From: Magnaporthiopsis rhizophila
Taxonomy: Eukaryota; Ascomycota; Sordariomycetes; Magnaporthales; Magnaporthaceae
NCBI GenBank assembly: GCA_003049465.1
Contig: PYSS01000024.1
Location: 124,001-188,000, forward strand
Reading direction: 5' to 3'
DNA length: 64,000 bases
Shown here: positions 48,304-59,941 of the stretch, in pieces
Numbering within the stretch: the stretch's first letter is position 1
Layout of the letters: every line of letters begins with the position of its first letter
Made by a program: the position numbers and the translations under genes
Notes under the pieces: generated by a model
The model's input: only the letters and a program-made list of their open reading frames with translations
Told to the model about the DNA's origin: nothing
Databases searched by the model: none

Positions 48304-48828
48304 CCGTGGAGACCTCGTGACGTCTTTTTTTTTCTTTAGGCACCCTCCATTCTTCATGATACTTTGAGGGGTGTTTGTATGGAGGCAGGGAGAAAGCGGG
48401 GAACGATCGGGCAGAAGAGGGAGAATGATTGATACGAACAGAACGAACAGACTCGGGGCCGGAAGTGGATATACCAACGCCGCCGGCTTGGACGGTGGCA
48501 TTCTGGATTTCTTTTCTTTCCTATCCACATACTTAGCAGCATACAGACAGTCTAATGATACCAATGTGTTTCAGATCTTCGCTGCTATTGCTTGACTTCT
48601 CTGTTGTCCGATGTGTGTGTACCAGTCTCAAGGGCAGCGGCTGCTTGTCCTATATGAATAACCAGGAGACAATGATTTCTAACTGCACACCGTGATATGT
48701 AGATGTCAGCTTTAGTCGGCGACCGAGTGGGACATAGAACCTCCAGAACTTGTTCTTCTTCTTCCTCCTGAGCTTGTCAAATATCTACAGATCTAACCAC
48801 GTCTTCCCGCCGCTCCGCCACCACACAA
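48304..48828. other. Convergent 3' intergenic region
   Basis: Between the stop codons of the channel gene (+) and the CBM18 gene (-). No gene or repeat is seen; it contains T-rich 3' end sequence only. Confidence 0.5.
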
Positions 48829-49713
48829 TCACATAAACCCTTCTCCTCCCACTTCTCTACAGATCCCCCAGTCCGCCTGACACGTACGCGAATCGCAATA
48901 CTCAGGCCCGTCGCCGCACCAGCCAAACTGCGAACAGCACTGTCCGTACTCGGAGCCCGTGCACCTCTGGCGGCCGTTCTCTTCACCACACCGTCCGTCC
49001 CTGCTCGCGTCCGAGGGCCTGGGGGCTGTGCTTGTGCTTGTCGAGGTAGTTCTCGTAGCGGTGGAGCTGGTGCTTGTTGCAGTCGTAGTAGTCGTGGACG
49101 AAGTCGTGACGGCCCCGCTGCAGGACCCAAAGGCGGACCGGCAGCCGGCGGCGCAGTACTCGGGCCCGTTGCCGCACCAGTACCACTCGGAGCAACAGTC
49201 GCCAAACGCGGAGCCCGCGCACGTCGTGGTGTTGCCGCACAGCCCGTTGGGGCTGATGATCATCGTGCCGCCCGGCAGCGGCGGCGACGTGGACGTGGAC
49301 GTGGACGTGGTGCTTGTCGTCGTCGGCGGCCTCGTGGTGTTGGTCCTGGAGCTGGTTGTGGACGTGGTCGAGGTCGTGGGCTCCGGCGGCGGCGCGTCTC
49401 CGCACCGGCCGAACTGGGCCTGGCACCAGCGCACATCGCAATGGTCGGGACCGTCGCCGCACCAGCCGTAGTCGGAGCAGCAGAGGTTGTTGGGGCAGCG
49501 CCGGTTGCCGCCCTGCGCGCCGCAGTCTGGCGCCGACTGTCGGCGGACGAGCGCGAAGTGGCGCCGCTCTGCGGCGTCTGACAGGTCGGGCACGCCGAGC
49601 ACGCCGCGTCGAGCGATCTTCAGGCCCTGGAGGCCGCTGGCGTGGCTAAGGAGGACGTGGCATGATAGCAAGGCTAGGAGGATGTGGAGCATTCTAGCGG
49701 GTATGTAGGCCAT
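48829..49713 (-). CDS. Secreted protein with three chitin-binding (CBM18/hevein) modules
   Basis: 294 residues. The signal peptide is MAYIPARMLHILLALLSCHV, followed by more hydrophobic residues. A dibasic Arg57-Arg58 (LVRR before QSAPDC) looks like a Kex2-type processing site. Three cysteine-rich hevein-like modules follow, each with the CCS-x-(Y/F)GWCG or CCSEWYWCG core and an aromatic binding triad: about 64-104, 159-198 and 241-285. They are joined by Thr/Ser-rich linkers that are probably O-glycosylated. No catalytic domain is present. Relatives bind chitin, either as wall-associated proteins or as effectors that shield hyphal chitin; which applies here cannot be told. An upstream in-frame Met exists at 49752, but 49713 is preferred because it starts the signal peptide and has ATCATGG context. 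A TATATA-like box lies at 49797-49804 on the minus strand. Confidence 0.88.
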   Translation of the reverse strand: MAYIPARMLHILLALLSCHVLLSHASGLQGLKIARRGVLGVPDLSDAAERRHFALVRRQSAPDCGAQGGNRRCPNNLCCSDYGWCGDGPDHCDVRWCQAQFGRCGDAPPPEPTTSTTSTTSSRTNTTRPPTTTSTTSTSTSTSPPLPGGTMIISPNGLCGNTTTCAGSAFGDCCSEWYWCGNGPEYCAAGCRSAFGSCSGAVTTSSTTTTTATSTSSTATRTTSTSTSTAPRPSDASRDGRCGEENGRQRCTGSEYGQCCSQFGWCGDGPEYCDSRTCQADWGICREVGGEGFM

Positions 49714-51767
49714 GATGACGGTGCGTGCTTTTTTGTAGGCGCGGGCGTCCACGAATGCCGATCATGCTTGCTAGCAGAGCTAGGCACCTGCGGAGGATAT
49801 ATGTAGTCAAGGCCGTCCGGCAAAAGTCGCGGAGAAAGACGCCATTCCTACGACAGGAACCACCAGTGACGACGTGAAGGTGGAGAAACTGGGGTTTATG
49901 CAGCCCCGGACCGGGTGTCACCATCATCTGGATATTGTTGCCGGCGGTGCAAAAAGGTGCCAGACGTGCCCGTCGGCTAAATGTTGCGGCGCCGTGGGGT
50001 GAGTCGTTCGTCGACTGGGCAGGGCTGGGCTGACCGCCAACCGGATGGGGAGAACTCTCGGCATGGAGGAGGATCTGGCGGGATCTTGCCGATGACAGGG
50101 TAGTCCTTCTTGGAAAGAGGTCGATATTAGTCTTATGTCCGCCCGGCAAGTTTTGGCTGCTGCGAGGTTGGTCTTGGCAAATCGGGCTCGGACGTCGTAC
50201 CGAGCACGGGATAAATGACGGGGGACACCTGCAGACCGGATTGGTCCGTCGCTGCTTACTCAATGGGGTCGTTGTGCCGCCGGCATCTGTTGCTGATCTG
50301 GAATGCTTTGGGCTGGACTTGGCGCTTGTCGTGTGTCCATATCTGACGACAGTGGAATATCCGTAGGAGGAAACATGCTCACACCTGACCATATCCACAT
50401 CCGCAGGAGGTCTCCGAGTGGCGAATGCCAGGGAGAATGCCCACTGAAGCCCTGGGCCGAGCGTTCGGGAAACAGCGGAGGGACGGGATATCGTCGGCGG
50501 AAATGTGCTCCGCCCCGGGCAGGACCCGATCTATTGGCCAGGGGCGGGCGCGAGCCCGGATCCACGAACGAGGCGTCCGTCCGGGAGGGAGCCGAGCTAC
50601 AACGGCTAAGGCGGTGGCTTGATCCGGCCGTCCAGCATCGCGAACGCTTCGCCGGTCGATCCAGTGTACACCGGCAAGGCGTGCATCGTATCGGAAAGTA
50701 AGGAGAGACGAACGTAGCGGCCGGGTTGGAGAGGTGAGCAAGCAAGGAGTAGAGGGCCACAAAAGGATGATAATTGGAGACGACGCCGACCAACGCAATA
50801 CTCAAAAGATTGGATGTACTAGGATAAGGGGCGTAGCTGGAAAGCGAGCCAATCCGGAAGCGGAAGAGTGAGGCGAACAGGAAAGAGGCGCGGAAAAGGA
50901 CGGGGTGTCCAGGGCAAACAAATACACCCGCACACCTAGTTAGATCCCGTACATCAATAGAAAACGGAATGGAAAGCACGTGAAGGACGGGCCCATGGAC
51001 CCATGCCTGGCCGCCGACTCTCCCACCGGCGCGCGCGAGGCCAGGGCCTTCAGAGCCGAGGCTACAGCACGGAGGCCGAGCCGGGTGCTTGATGGTAACT
51101 GCGAGTTTGTTCCGCAGACGTCGCGGTCGCAAGAGGGCCTTTGGCTGACTGCTTCTTAGGGACGTAGATCCGACAAGCCGGTAGTCTCGGTGGCACGTCC
51201 GGCGCGGGGAGGTTGCGCGGGCCCGGGACGTGGAAGCTGTCCGGCGGGATGTACAGAACGTCTTCTGGCATCTTTGGCGGCAGAGGCGTCCTCGAGCCGG
51301 TTGGGGCGAGGAACCGGCACCACACGCTCAAATGAGGGGAGGAGGCGTGGCGGGTGGTGGGCTGTCCGGCGTGCTGGAGGTCGGAGGAGGATGGCGAGCC
51401 AGCTGCCGCATCTTGATGACTGTTCTTTGTTCGATCCTGGGAACTCTGCGCTGACATTGGCAATGTTGAGCTGCGGTCTTGAGGTAATAGATGGATTCAA
51501 TCGATGGATCGATGGAATGTCGATGGCACATAGGGTCCGCCGGCCGCGATGAACGGGTAGACTGCTCAAGGTTGTGTTGGCCTGGGTCGGTATTTCTCGT
51601 TTCGACTACATCTTACATGCTCCTTGATTGGCAGGTACGGATCACCTTGGTGCCTATTCTGCGCCTGACCTTTGGCACGGAGTACACTCGCGTACAGAAA
51701 GGTCAAAGGGCTTCCCGCCCTTCACCATGTTTGCTTTGATGAGTCAATTACAATCGAAGTTGCGGCT
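49714..51767. other. Intergenic region, no supported gene
   Basis: Upstream region of the CBM18 gene. Open frames on both strands (longest 50260-51132, minus) lack domains and splice logic and overlap one another. The sequence is moderately GC-rich without repeats that I could recognise. Confidence 0.45.
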
Positions 51768-52001
51768 CTATCCATCTTCTACCACACCTCCATCCGTCCC
51801 CGTGATAACCGCATTCTCCCCGTGTCTGTTTACCAAGTACCTATCCAAGTACATCTTCCAGGTCTTCTTCTTGTGTTGCACTTGGCGTGCTGGCACCTCG
51901 CCGAACCACACGTCCATTTCCAGCATGATCAGTCCTTGTTCTGCTTCCAATCTCGGTCGCTCGTAGGTGTCCAGCTTTTGGAGGCTGAGATACTCATCCA
52001 T
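51768..52001 (-). CDS. Small hypothetical ORF or 3' exon remnant
   Basis: 77 residues beginning MDEYLSLQKLDTYERP, with coding-like composition (MLEMDVWFGEVPARQVQ, KKKTWKMYLDRYL). The frame stays open upstream to 52121, so it may be the last exon of a gene now truncated beside the inverted repeat at 52168-52405. I do not recognise a family. It could be chance. Confidence 0.25.
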   Translation of the reverse strand: MDEYLSLQKLDTYERPRLEAEQGLIMLEMDVWFGEVPARQVQHKKKTWKMYLDRYLVNRHGENAVITGTDGGVVEDG

Positions 52002-52167
52002 CTCGATCCGATGCTTGGTGCTCTCTCGAGCGGGTTTCCGCACCGTCCGGAAGCAGGGCCTCGTCGGATCTACCAGCAGCCCGAGGCAGTAGACAGGCAC
52101 CCTTGTGAGCGCAGCCGTCACAACGCTGGTTGCTGTCCTGGAGGGTGCAAATAATTACGCTCAGGGA

Positions 52168-52405
52168 ATTGTAACAAACCATCCTTTGCCAAACCGACAG
52201 GCCGGCCGCTCTAATACGAATATCTCAAAGACTGATTCCAAAAACTTCTCTGAGCGAATCCGCACGTTGTATATCGAATTACAATCCAATGCGCTGGTTG
52301 CCGACATGGAACGTGCGGATCCGCTCAGAGAAGTTTTTGGAATCAATCCTTGAGATATTCGTAGCAAAGCAGCCGGTGGTTGAACAAAGGATGGCTTATC
52401 ACAAT
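52168..52405. mobile_element. MITE-like fold-back element (238-base inverted repeat)
   Basis: Near-perfect inverted repeat. Inner arms are 52216-52268 and 52310-52362 (53 bases each; only a few mismatches), around a 41-base loop. Outer arms attgtaacaaaccatcctttg (52168-52188) and caaaggatggcttatcacaat (52385-52405) share the same axis. No coding capacity. It resembles a non-autonomous DNA transposon; no clear target duplication was found. Confidence 0.65.
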
Positions 52406-53185
52406 CCTTTGCGCATACTCGCCTCCTTGTTCTACTCCCAGTGGTGATTCGCTATCTTGGCAACTGTAACGAGATGGAGTGATGTTAGACTGGTGCAAGA
52501 ACTCGGCCGGTGCCAAACCTCGGGAGTGGATTCACCACTCCTTTCTGAGGGGGCTGGTAATTGATAGGAATCTCGTCGGCGTCGCAGATGCTCGTGCTCA
52601 GAAGGTCTCCTCTGCTCCCGTCCGAATGGTCAATCTTGTTTGGCGCGCGTGGTAATCATGTCGAAAGATGGGTGTGCAGTAAAGTCGAGAATGGTCGATG
52701 GACCCAGTATCGCATATTTTGCGTCATATAGACAGAAGAAGGATAGAAGGAAAAGGGGAACTCACCTGTGCGCTTTGCTTATGAGCTCAGGCGTCCTTGG
52801 AGTGCGATGGTGATGATTGTGTAGGACACTGAGAGGACGAGATGCTGCCGGACCTGGAATTTTTTATGTGTGGGACCAGCGTCACCCACTTCAAGCCAAG
52901 ATGTTCAGAAAGAGAAGGAGCTCCCTGGTATCCGGGCAGCCGGTGACACGGGGAGTCATTGCCATGTGACGCTAAACAGTGTCAGGCCCTTTGATTCCAC
53001 TGCTTTTGTCTTCTCTCCATTGTTCTTGGGTTTGCCGCCAAGTCTCCAGTGCATCACCCACTTCCTGTCAACGAGACAAACAGATCCAACGATCACAACC
53101 TTTTCTCTATAAATATCTCGTTTCATTGTCCTCCGAAACGCTACTTCTTGACACCACAAGAAGGTATTTATAAAGAATATCTGCC
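52406..53185. other. Upstream region of the 53186 ORF
   Basis: No other gene seen. A strong TATA box (tctctataaatat, TATAAAT at 53108-53114) lies 72 bases before the ATG at 53186. Confidence 0.5.
53108..53114 (+). promoter_or_regulatory. TATA box
   Basis: TATAAAT, 72 bases upstream of the 53186 start codon. The distance allows a short leader. Confidence 0.55.
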
Positions 53186-54040
53186 ATGGACGAGCTCAGC
53201 AAGTATGTGTGTATTGCGAGAAAACCCGCAAAAATTATCTCCTATATCAAAAACCCACAGCGACGTCAAGCAATCCCCATGCAAGACTTTGCCCCATGCC
53301 AGAAGATGGCTGTGCCATTAACGACTCCAAATCTCAGCCAGAATCCCTGCGAGGAGGCAACCCTCGATACCCTGATCGCCGATTTCGGTCTTCCGAGAAA
53401 AGAATGTTGGAGATCTTGTCTTCGAGAGTGGGCCTTTGGCCGTCATGCCAAAGTCGCTTTCCTGGAGTACCGCACGGGCTTCCTCTTCCCCATCACTGCT
53501 GCCCTCCAAGAGCCCCCGGTCCCCATGCCGGACGAGATCGCAAACATGGAGCTCAAGACCTGTCATGTCCTTGGTGGCATCGACAAGGCCGGCTTTACGG
53601 CCCAGGATCACGCCTTGCGGTTCTGCTTCGAGTTACTGCATGGGGCAGGCCCCCACCGCGTCTGGAACCCGCTGTGCGATGCTCTGCCTCCCAAGAAGAC
53701 AAGCAACGACCGCGTCGATTTTTTCGGGCCCACCACGGCAGCTGGCCTGGACCGCGAGCTTAAGAAGCTGGGCCGAGTCCAGGAGCCGCCGCCAGAGCCC
53801 AAGCTCATCCGAGCTGCTGTCGAGGTCCTGCGAGCGTGGACGGAGGAATGGAGGCTCAAGTCTCAGGGCTCTGCCGCTTTCCGTCAGGCGACAATGCCGC
53901 CTCTCTCCGAGAGGCCGACTGGCCCGAGCATAGAGCCAACCAAGGCTCCAGCCGGTAGATCTCTCCGCATGACAAAAAGCCGTGCAGCGAGATTGGAACC
54001 GTGGTACGGCAAGAAATGCCGCCGGTGTCTCTGTTCTTGA
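53186..54040 (+). CDS. Uncharacterised protein, possible one intron
   Basis: Read without splicing this is 284 residues. A consensus donor GTATGT at 53203, immediately after MDELS, and an acceptor ending at 53337 (aatctcag) would remove 135 bases in frame and give a 239-residue protein starting MDELSNQNPCEEATLDTL. I consider that model likelier, because the removed part is poor in coding bias. The body (CWRSCLREWAFGRHAKVAFL; KTCHVLGGIDKAGFTAQDHA; AVEVLRAWTEEWRL) looks like a folded soluble domain, with a basic Ser/Pro-rich tail. No family is recognised, and no signal peptide or membrane segment is present. Supported by the TATA box upstream and C-ending codons. Confidence 0.45.
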   Translation: MDELSKYVCIARKPAKIISYIKNPQRRQAIPMQDFAPCQKMAVPLTTPNLSQNPCEEATLDTLIADFGLPRKECWRSCLREWAFGRHAKVAFLEYRTGFLFPITAALQEPPVPMPDEIANMELKTCHVLGGIDKAGFTAQDHALRFCFELLHGAGPHRVWNPLCDALPPKKTSNDRVDFFGPTTAAGLDRELKKLGRVQEPPPEPKLIRAAVEVLRAWTEEWRLKSQGSAAFRQATMPPLSERPTGPSIEPTKAPAGRSLRMTKSRAARLEPWYGKKCRRCLCS

Positions 54041-57000
54041 GGTTAGATTACGCTCAACCCAGTCCCCCACATCCACCCGGGAATTCTGCCCAAAGCTTCC
54101 CTTTGATAAAGCCTAAAGCTGACACTGCCTCACGCTGGCTTAAGCTCGGCTTAGGTTTCATACTGAGGTTGGCTGAAGAAAATCAGTGATTCTTGTTTTT
54201 CTCAGCTGGAGTGCCTCTTGCGAACGCGTTATCCTCGAGACGTTAAATTTACGGCAAAGCTCTGCCGGACATCCGCAAAAAGCACGACATGTACAATTTC
54301 AGTCCGACGTGGGCGCTGTGCCACTCGAGCTTCACATCCAATCGTTCACCATCCCGCATTACTCCTTCCTTCATATTCAGTCCTTCACGATCCCACTTCC
54401 TCTCCCTCATGCTCGCCATGGCGAAGCCCACCAGGCGGCCAGCGCGCAGAGTTCTGCCACAAGGATGAAGCTGAACAGCACTATCACGGCGGATGTATGA
54501 GGCGGAGTCACGGATCAGGAGTTTCCTTTGGCACGTCCGCCGCGGTTCAGAGACACGTAGACCGCTTCTTTTCCGCCTCACAAGGATACAGATATGCCCA
54601 GGCGTTTCCATAGTACTTTAGATGGTTTTAATATATCCTGCTCACCTTAATTCGTCGATCCCTTGCCGCTGTTAATTAGCACCCGCTGGTCCAGAGCCTG
54701 CGTCGTTGCTCAGAGCCACTTGATACCCAGGAACTCACGGCCCTACAAAGCCAATTTCAATGTGGTGCCGCTGAGCTATTTCGTAGCAACAGGCACTCAC
54801 TAGAGTGACGCGCCCTAATTAAGACGTATCGGCTCAAAGCAACCCTCGGTAAGACTGACAAGGCACCACCTGGGCCTGGATACTGCAGGTCATTGCACAG
54901 AATAGTCAGCTTGCTAGTACCAGCGATATTCCCGCTTTCACCGGCAACAGGTGGAGCCGGAAGAGTTCCTCGTGTAATGCAACCATTACATGAATACTGA
55001 ATGTGAAACGGAACGCTTTTACCGGCTGGGTTAGTCTTTCTGTCATGTTGAGCCCAGCGAGACTCAAGTCACGGCCAAGGCTGTCTTCTTGCTGCAGGCC
55101 TGCAAGCAAACCAAACAACCTGTGTATCAACAGAGCCAGACCAGCCATAACGGAGGTTTTCAAATTACTGGGGAATATGACCTGTCGACACCATACTGGC
55201 ACGCCGAAGGCAGGGCACATTTTGATTTACCGGCAAGCAGTGCCGCTCTGCCTTGTGTGCGGAATCCCCAACTGCCGTGACATGTGTGGCCTTGTTAAGA
55301 AACGCGTTTGTCAAGAATTCTGTTGTTTGCATCGCGTCTGGGCGTTACTCAAAGCAAGGTTGTTGTCACGAAAGTGTGTGTCACAATAGTTCCAAATTTT
55401 TTCGTTCACTATTTACACCAACCCTGTCTAACTAACTACATTCATTCCCAGAGCAGACGGGCCCTAAAGCATGGGAGTCAAGCTAGGCGGTAGATAGGGT
55501 GGCACGCACTCGAGCCACCGGCGTCGATGTCTTTCCTCCAGTATATCTCTTTTGACCGTCTAACTCCTGCGGCCGCCCTACAGGTCACCACAGAAGGGCC
55601 GGGTTGGGGTGCTGGGGTGGCTTCGGCGGAGGCTCCAGCCTTGGCCAAACAGCTTAGGACGCTAGGAGACGGATAGGAGGGAAGGCAGAATAGGCCCGTA
55701 GTGTGATGTGGACCTACAACAACGGCTACCTGCTTCTATCGTGAGTCTAGACTGTTCCGACTTTGTCTTGTCTATGCAGTTCCTGTTGCAATGCAAAGCA
55801 GTCACTCCAGCCGCCTGGAGGGGGCACTCTCTGCGTCGTGCAGACCGCCAAAGGCTGCCCTGGTATGCGTCGCGATTGTGTGCTTATTTTTTCCTCGTCG
55901 ACCCAGGGAGAGGAATCCCAATTGATCTAGGATGTAAATAATGAATATGGAACATGGCTCCTCGGAAACGAGCAGCTTGCAATAATTAGGGCAGGCTGTT
56001 GTGACGCTGCCCCGGCATGCAAACACGTGAAGTTGGATTAGGCGATCCGCAGTTGGGCTGTCAGCATGCCAATGACCATCAATGGGTGACGCCAGCCAGG
56101 GGGTGTGTCGCCGCGATAAAACACGAGCTGTAGGATTGACACGACCAAGCATTGAGCCTATCAATTCTGTTTGCGCGGGAGTCCCGAGCAGCATGGCGCG
56201 ACAATCCTAGTCTTCCATCTCCCTAGAATTTAGAAAAACATGCAATGATGAGGCTTGCGAGGGCAGCTAAAAATGGTATGGATGGCTTGTGCACCCATAA
56301 GACGGGTTTGATCGGAACAGGCGAGACAGCTTGCTGTGCCGGGATTTGTGGCGCCATGATGTCACCCAGAAGCTGCCATTCAGCTCCAACGGAAAGTCGG
56401 GTACCATTGTTGGGCTCAGCGTCGTGCGGTCAGGGGCATGTCATCACTGGAAGAGTCATTGCCCAGCGCATGGCTGGCTGTGACAGGCGATGCAATCCTT
56501 GAAATCAGCGAGCGTAGTCATGTCGTTTTTTTCAGGGACAACTGACAGCCCGCTTTATTCTCGCTGACACGATATTTACCGGGTGGGATGTTGCCCAAGC
56601 CCAGCCCCACGGTACAGCATCCAAGGAGCAGGAGCAGGCACACCAATAGAAACGTGGAAGGCAGCTTCGCCCAGCGTCTTCTCGTTGACTGCAGGCCCGC
56701 GGCGGCTGGGCGCAGCTTGACTGGGCACTGCCATTGAGTGCTGTCGTACGAGACAGCACCGTCGGACGAGGTGACTGCTGAGCCCCACGGTCCCGCCCCG
56801 TATTGGCTGGGCCTGGATCGATGGCGACTGCCAAGCTGTTGGGTGTGCCTGCTGCGCTAGGCGTGGGCACGCTGCTTGGCAGGAAGCACCCCCACCGTCA
56901 CCCTGGTGTGCAGTCTGGTCTGCTCGCCACCTTTATCTTGGAAGCCGTCGCCGTTCTCCAGAACCAGAAAACGTCACACACCCAGCAGAATAACCATCAT

Positions 57001-57142
57001 CGATATATTCCTCATCCGGAGCTCATTCTCGCTGGCATCGGCTGCTAGTCCCCTACAAGCAAGACCAACACCAAGAGATCTCGGTCTTTCCATCATTTTA
57101 GATACGCTTCATTTCCCCTAGACCATCTACCCCGCCGCCACA
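54041..57142. other. Intergenic region, no supported gene
   Basis: 3.1 kb without recognisable domains; open frames are under about 130 residues and overlap. The last 100 bases before 57143 are a C-rich leader of the dehydrogenase gene. No repeat or RNA gene was recognised. Confidence 0.45.
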
Positions 57143-58195
57143 ATGAAGCTCGCCATCTTCAGCGCAAAGTCCTACGACAAGCAGTACATCGGCCAGGTGC
57201 ACAAGGCGCACCAGGCCGACTCGTCGCATACGCATGTCGATATCATCTACCACAACCTGCCGCTGAGCCCGCAGACGGCGTCGCTAGCCAAGGGCGCCGA
57301 CGCCGTGTGCGCCTTCGTCAACGACAACCTCTCGCGGCCCGTGCTCGAGGACCTGCGCCAGTCGGGCGTCCGGGCCGTGCTGCTGCGGTGCGCGGGCTAC
57401 AACAACGTGGACCTGGATGCGGCCGAGGAGCTGGGCCTGCAGGTGGCAAACGTGCCGTCGTACTCGCCCGAGACCGTGGCCGAGTTCGCCGTCGCGCTGA
57501 TCCAGACGGTCAACCGCAAGACGCACCGGGCCTACAACCGCGTGCGCGAGGGCAACTTCTCGCTCGACGGCCTGCTGGGCCGCACCCTGGCCGGCAAGAC
57601 GGTCGGCGTCGTCGGCGTCGGCCGCATCGGGCTCGCGCTGGCCCGCATCATGCGCGGCTTCGGCTGCAACCTGCTGGCATACGACGTCTTCAAGAGCGAC
57701 GAGTTCCGACAGCTCGGTGAGTACGTCTCGCTCGACGAGCTGCTCGCCCGCTCCGACGTCGTGTCGCTGCACTGCCCGCTCATGGACAAGACGCGCCACA
57801 TGATCAACGCCGAGACGCTCGGCAAGATGAAGCAGGGCGCCCTGCTGGTCAACACGTCGCGCGGCGGCCTCATCGACACAAAGGCCGTCATCGAGGCCCT
57901 CAAGTCCCATAAGCTGGGCGGCCTGGCCCTGGACGTCTACGAGGGGGAGGGCGCGCTCTTCTATAGCGACCACTCAGCAGACATCATCCAGGACGACGAG
58001 CTCATGCGCCTCATGACATTCCCCAACGTCGTCGTCTGCGGCCACCAGGCCTTTTTCACCGAGGAGGCCCTGACCGAAATCGCAGAGTGCACGCTGCGCA
58101 ACCTCGACGATTTTGTCAACGGCCGCGAGTGCAAGAACTCGCTGCTGTGCAAGAAGACCATTGCGAGGAGGGATTCCATCCCGCACCGGATCTGA
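57143..58195 (+). CDS. D-2-hydroxyacid dehydrogenase, D-lactate dehydrogenase type
   Basis: Intronless 350-residue NAD-dependent dehydrogenase of the D-isomer-specific 2-hydroxyacid family, reducing pyruvate or a related 2-oxoacid. The substrate domain carries LLRCAGYNNVDLDAA (80-94), typical of the D-lactate dehydrogenase branch. The Rossmann motif is GVGRIG (158-163), with the adenine-ribose Asp181 at the end of the following strand. The catalytic set is complete: Arg240 in NTSRGG, Glu267 in DVYEGE and His301 in CGHQAFFT. The length is normal for the family. The start at 57143 has good context (gccacaATGA). A cytosolic location is expected, since no signal peptide is seen. The exact substrate is inference. 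Confidence 0.93.
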   Translation: MKLAIFSAKSYDKQYIGQVHKAHQADSSHTHVDIIYHNLPLSPQTASLAKGADAVCAFVNDNLSRPVLEDLRQSGVRAVLLRCAGYNNVDLDAAEELGLQVANVPSYSPETVAEFAVALIQTVNRKTHRAYNRVREGNFSLDGLLGRTLAGKTVGVVGVGRIGLALARIMRGFGCNLLAYDVFKSDEFRQLGEYVSLDELLARSDVVSLHCPLMDKTRHMINAETLGKMKQGALLVNTSRGGLIDTKAVIEALKSHKLGGLALDVYEGEGALFYSDHSADIIQDDELMRLMTFPNVVVCGHQAFFTEEALTEIAECTLRNLDDFVNGRECKNSLLCKKTIARRDSIPHRI

Positions 58196-59839
58196 TGCTT
58201 TCTTTTTCTCTTCAAAAGTTTGTGTAGCCTCAAGGGGCGTCTTGAACATTCCTTTTTTTTCTCTAGACATAACTTTTTTTTTACTTGATTGTGGATGAAC
58301 GCACGGAAACTCTCTCCTCAGAATGGATAAGGAGTCATCGATAGACCACCCTTCTCCATTGCGTTCTGGCTGTTTCACATCACTGGCTTTTAAACCTATG
58401 GAATTCTCCATCTTTGTACTGCTAGGTAGCAGCCTATTAGACCAAAATCTCTATTCTACACTGGATCTGACAGTTCCCTGGTGATTGTGACTACTATTTT
58501 GAACACTGATGCCAAACTGCTCGCAACCACTTCATGGAAGCTCAGGCAATGCTATGCTACTACTATCCGAGGGTTTAACAGGTCTGTGGGCGAGAAGAGC
58601 TACGATTTAAGCTTTCGACATCCTTACTATAGCCGAACTCACCAGTCAGGTTACAGAGCCAGAATAGACTCCTCATCAGTGACGCTGTGGCATTAGGTTC
58701 AGCCCAGAATGTAACGGGAAAATTATATGCACAGTGCTTCTTCCGCTGCTGTAAGAGACCAGTGCCCTCTGTTCTCCAAACTCAGGTTGTAGTGAGAGGC
58801 ACGCGCTGGTCCTCCTCGACAGACCAAGGGACGACAACATCCGTGTCCCTCCTCCAGAACTTCCGCATCCTCTTCAAGCCCAGTCTTGCTCTGTAGCCAT
58901 GCCAGAATTGTAGAGAAAGGCTCAATGCGTCGGGCCAAAGCTTGAAGAGGGCCCTCTGTTCTGCCAAGGTGCTAGAGCTGGGAGACGAGAATTCCAGTAT
59001 ATGCGTCTTCGAAATCCCATGCTGGATACAGGTGCAACCAGATGTGCTTCGTGTCTGGGATACTACATTTATCATACCTGGGTTTCAAGTGTCTGTGTTC
59101 TTGTCCTCCTCCGCCCGGAAGGCTGCCTTTCTTCCGGTGATCTTGCGTTTCCGCTTGCTTGCCTGGAGGCGACGAAAAGACGTATGTGTGTCCTGTGGTG
59201 CCGATTTTATATTCACCTATTAGCCTGGCTCTTCGCGCAAGTTACCCCACCGCAGCCGTAGCAAACGTTCGACTTTTTTTCAATCATCCGTCGGAGCCTA
59301 TTTCCGAGCGGACTCCCGGAACTGCCAACCGCCCCGTTGCTCACAGCCACGAGCTTGTACCGTACCACCCTGCACCGCTGGTCCCGCTGGGCTCTTCACC
59401 TCGGCGGCCGCGGCGTGTTGGAGAACTTGCATCCGGAGTGATTCTTGTGGAACGCCACTCGATTCTGCCTGTTGGGGTGTATGACGAGCGTCTCGGCCGT
59501 AAGACCGGCTGCCACATGGCGATCGACCGTATTGCTGCTGGAGACGACGCAGCTCCTCGCTCTCCATAATATCTTCGCGAGACGCCCAGTAGCCCTTTCG
59601 AAAACGGTGGGCTTGGGATTGTATGCTGCCTTGCTTGAGTAGTGTCACCCATCTAGCAGCCGTTGGAAGCTCAGGTAAAGACAGGGCTGCTTGGAGCATT
59701 TCTGGAAACCCTCCTCGGCGGCCACTACCTCACTTTCGCCTGAATTTGGGAGAGCTCGGTCCTAGGAGTCTATTCTGTTCTTGTGGTCAAGTTAGAGCTT
59801 TGTTGGCCTGGCGACCCCTTGCGTCTCTACTTAAGTATA
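58196..59839. other. Intergenic region before the transposon island
   Basis: No supported gene. T-rich tracts at 58200-58290 follow the dehydrogenase stop and probably lie in its 3' end region. Open frames near 59159-59699 overlap on both strands and have no domain. Confidence 0.45.
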
Positions 59840-59941
59840 AGTCAATGCACCCCAAATCGGCCACCCCCCATAACGGCCACCTGGCCAAAGCCCACTGCAC
59901 CACCAACCCCGGTATATTCAACTGCAAATATCTACCTTTAT

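Noticed and set aside
50260..51132. 290-residue minus-strand open frame
   Set aside because: No domain, overlapping frames on both strands, no splice or promoter support.
53203..53260. Intron GTATGT...CCCACAG in the 53186 ORF
   Set aside because: The splice leads to a TAA stop within about 20 codons; the acceptor at 53337 keeps the frame.
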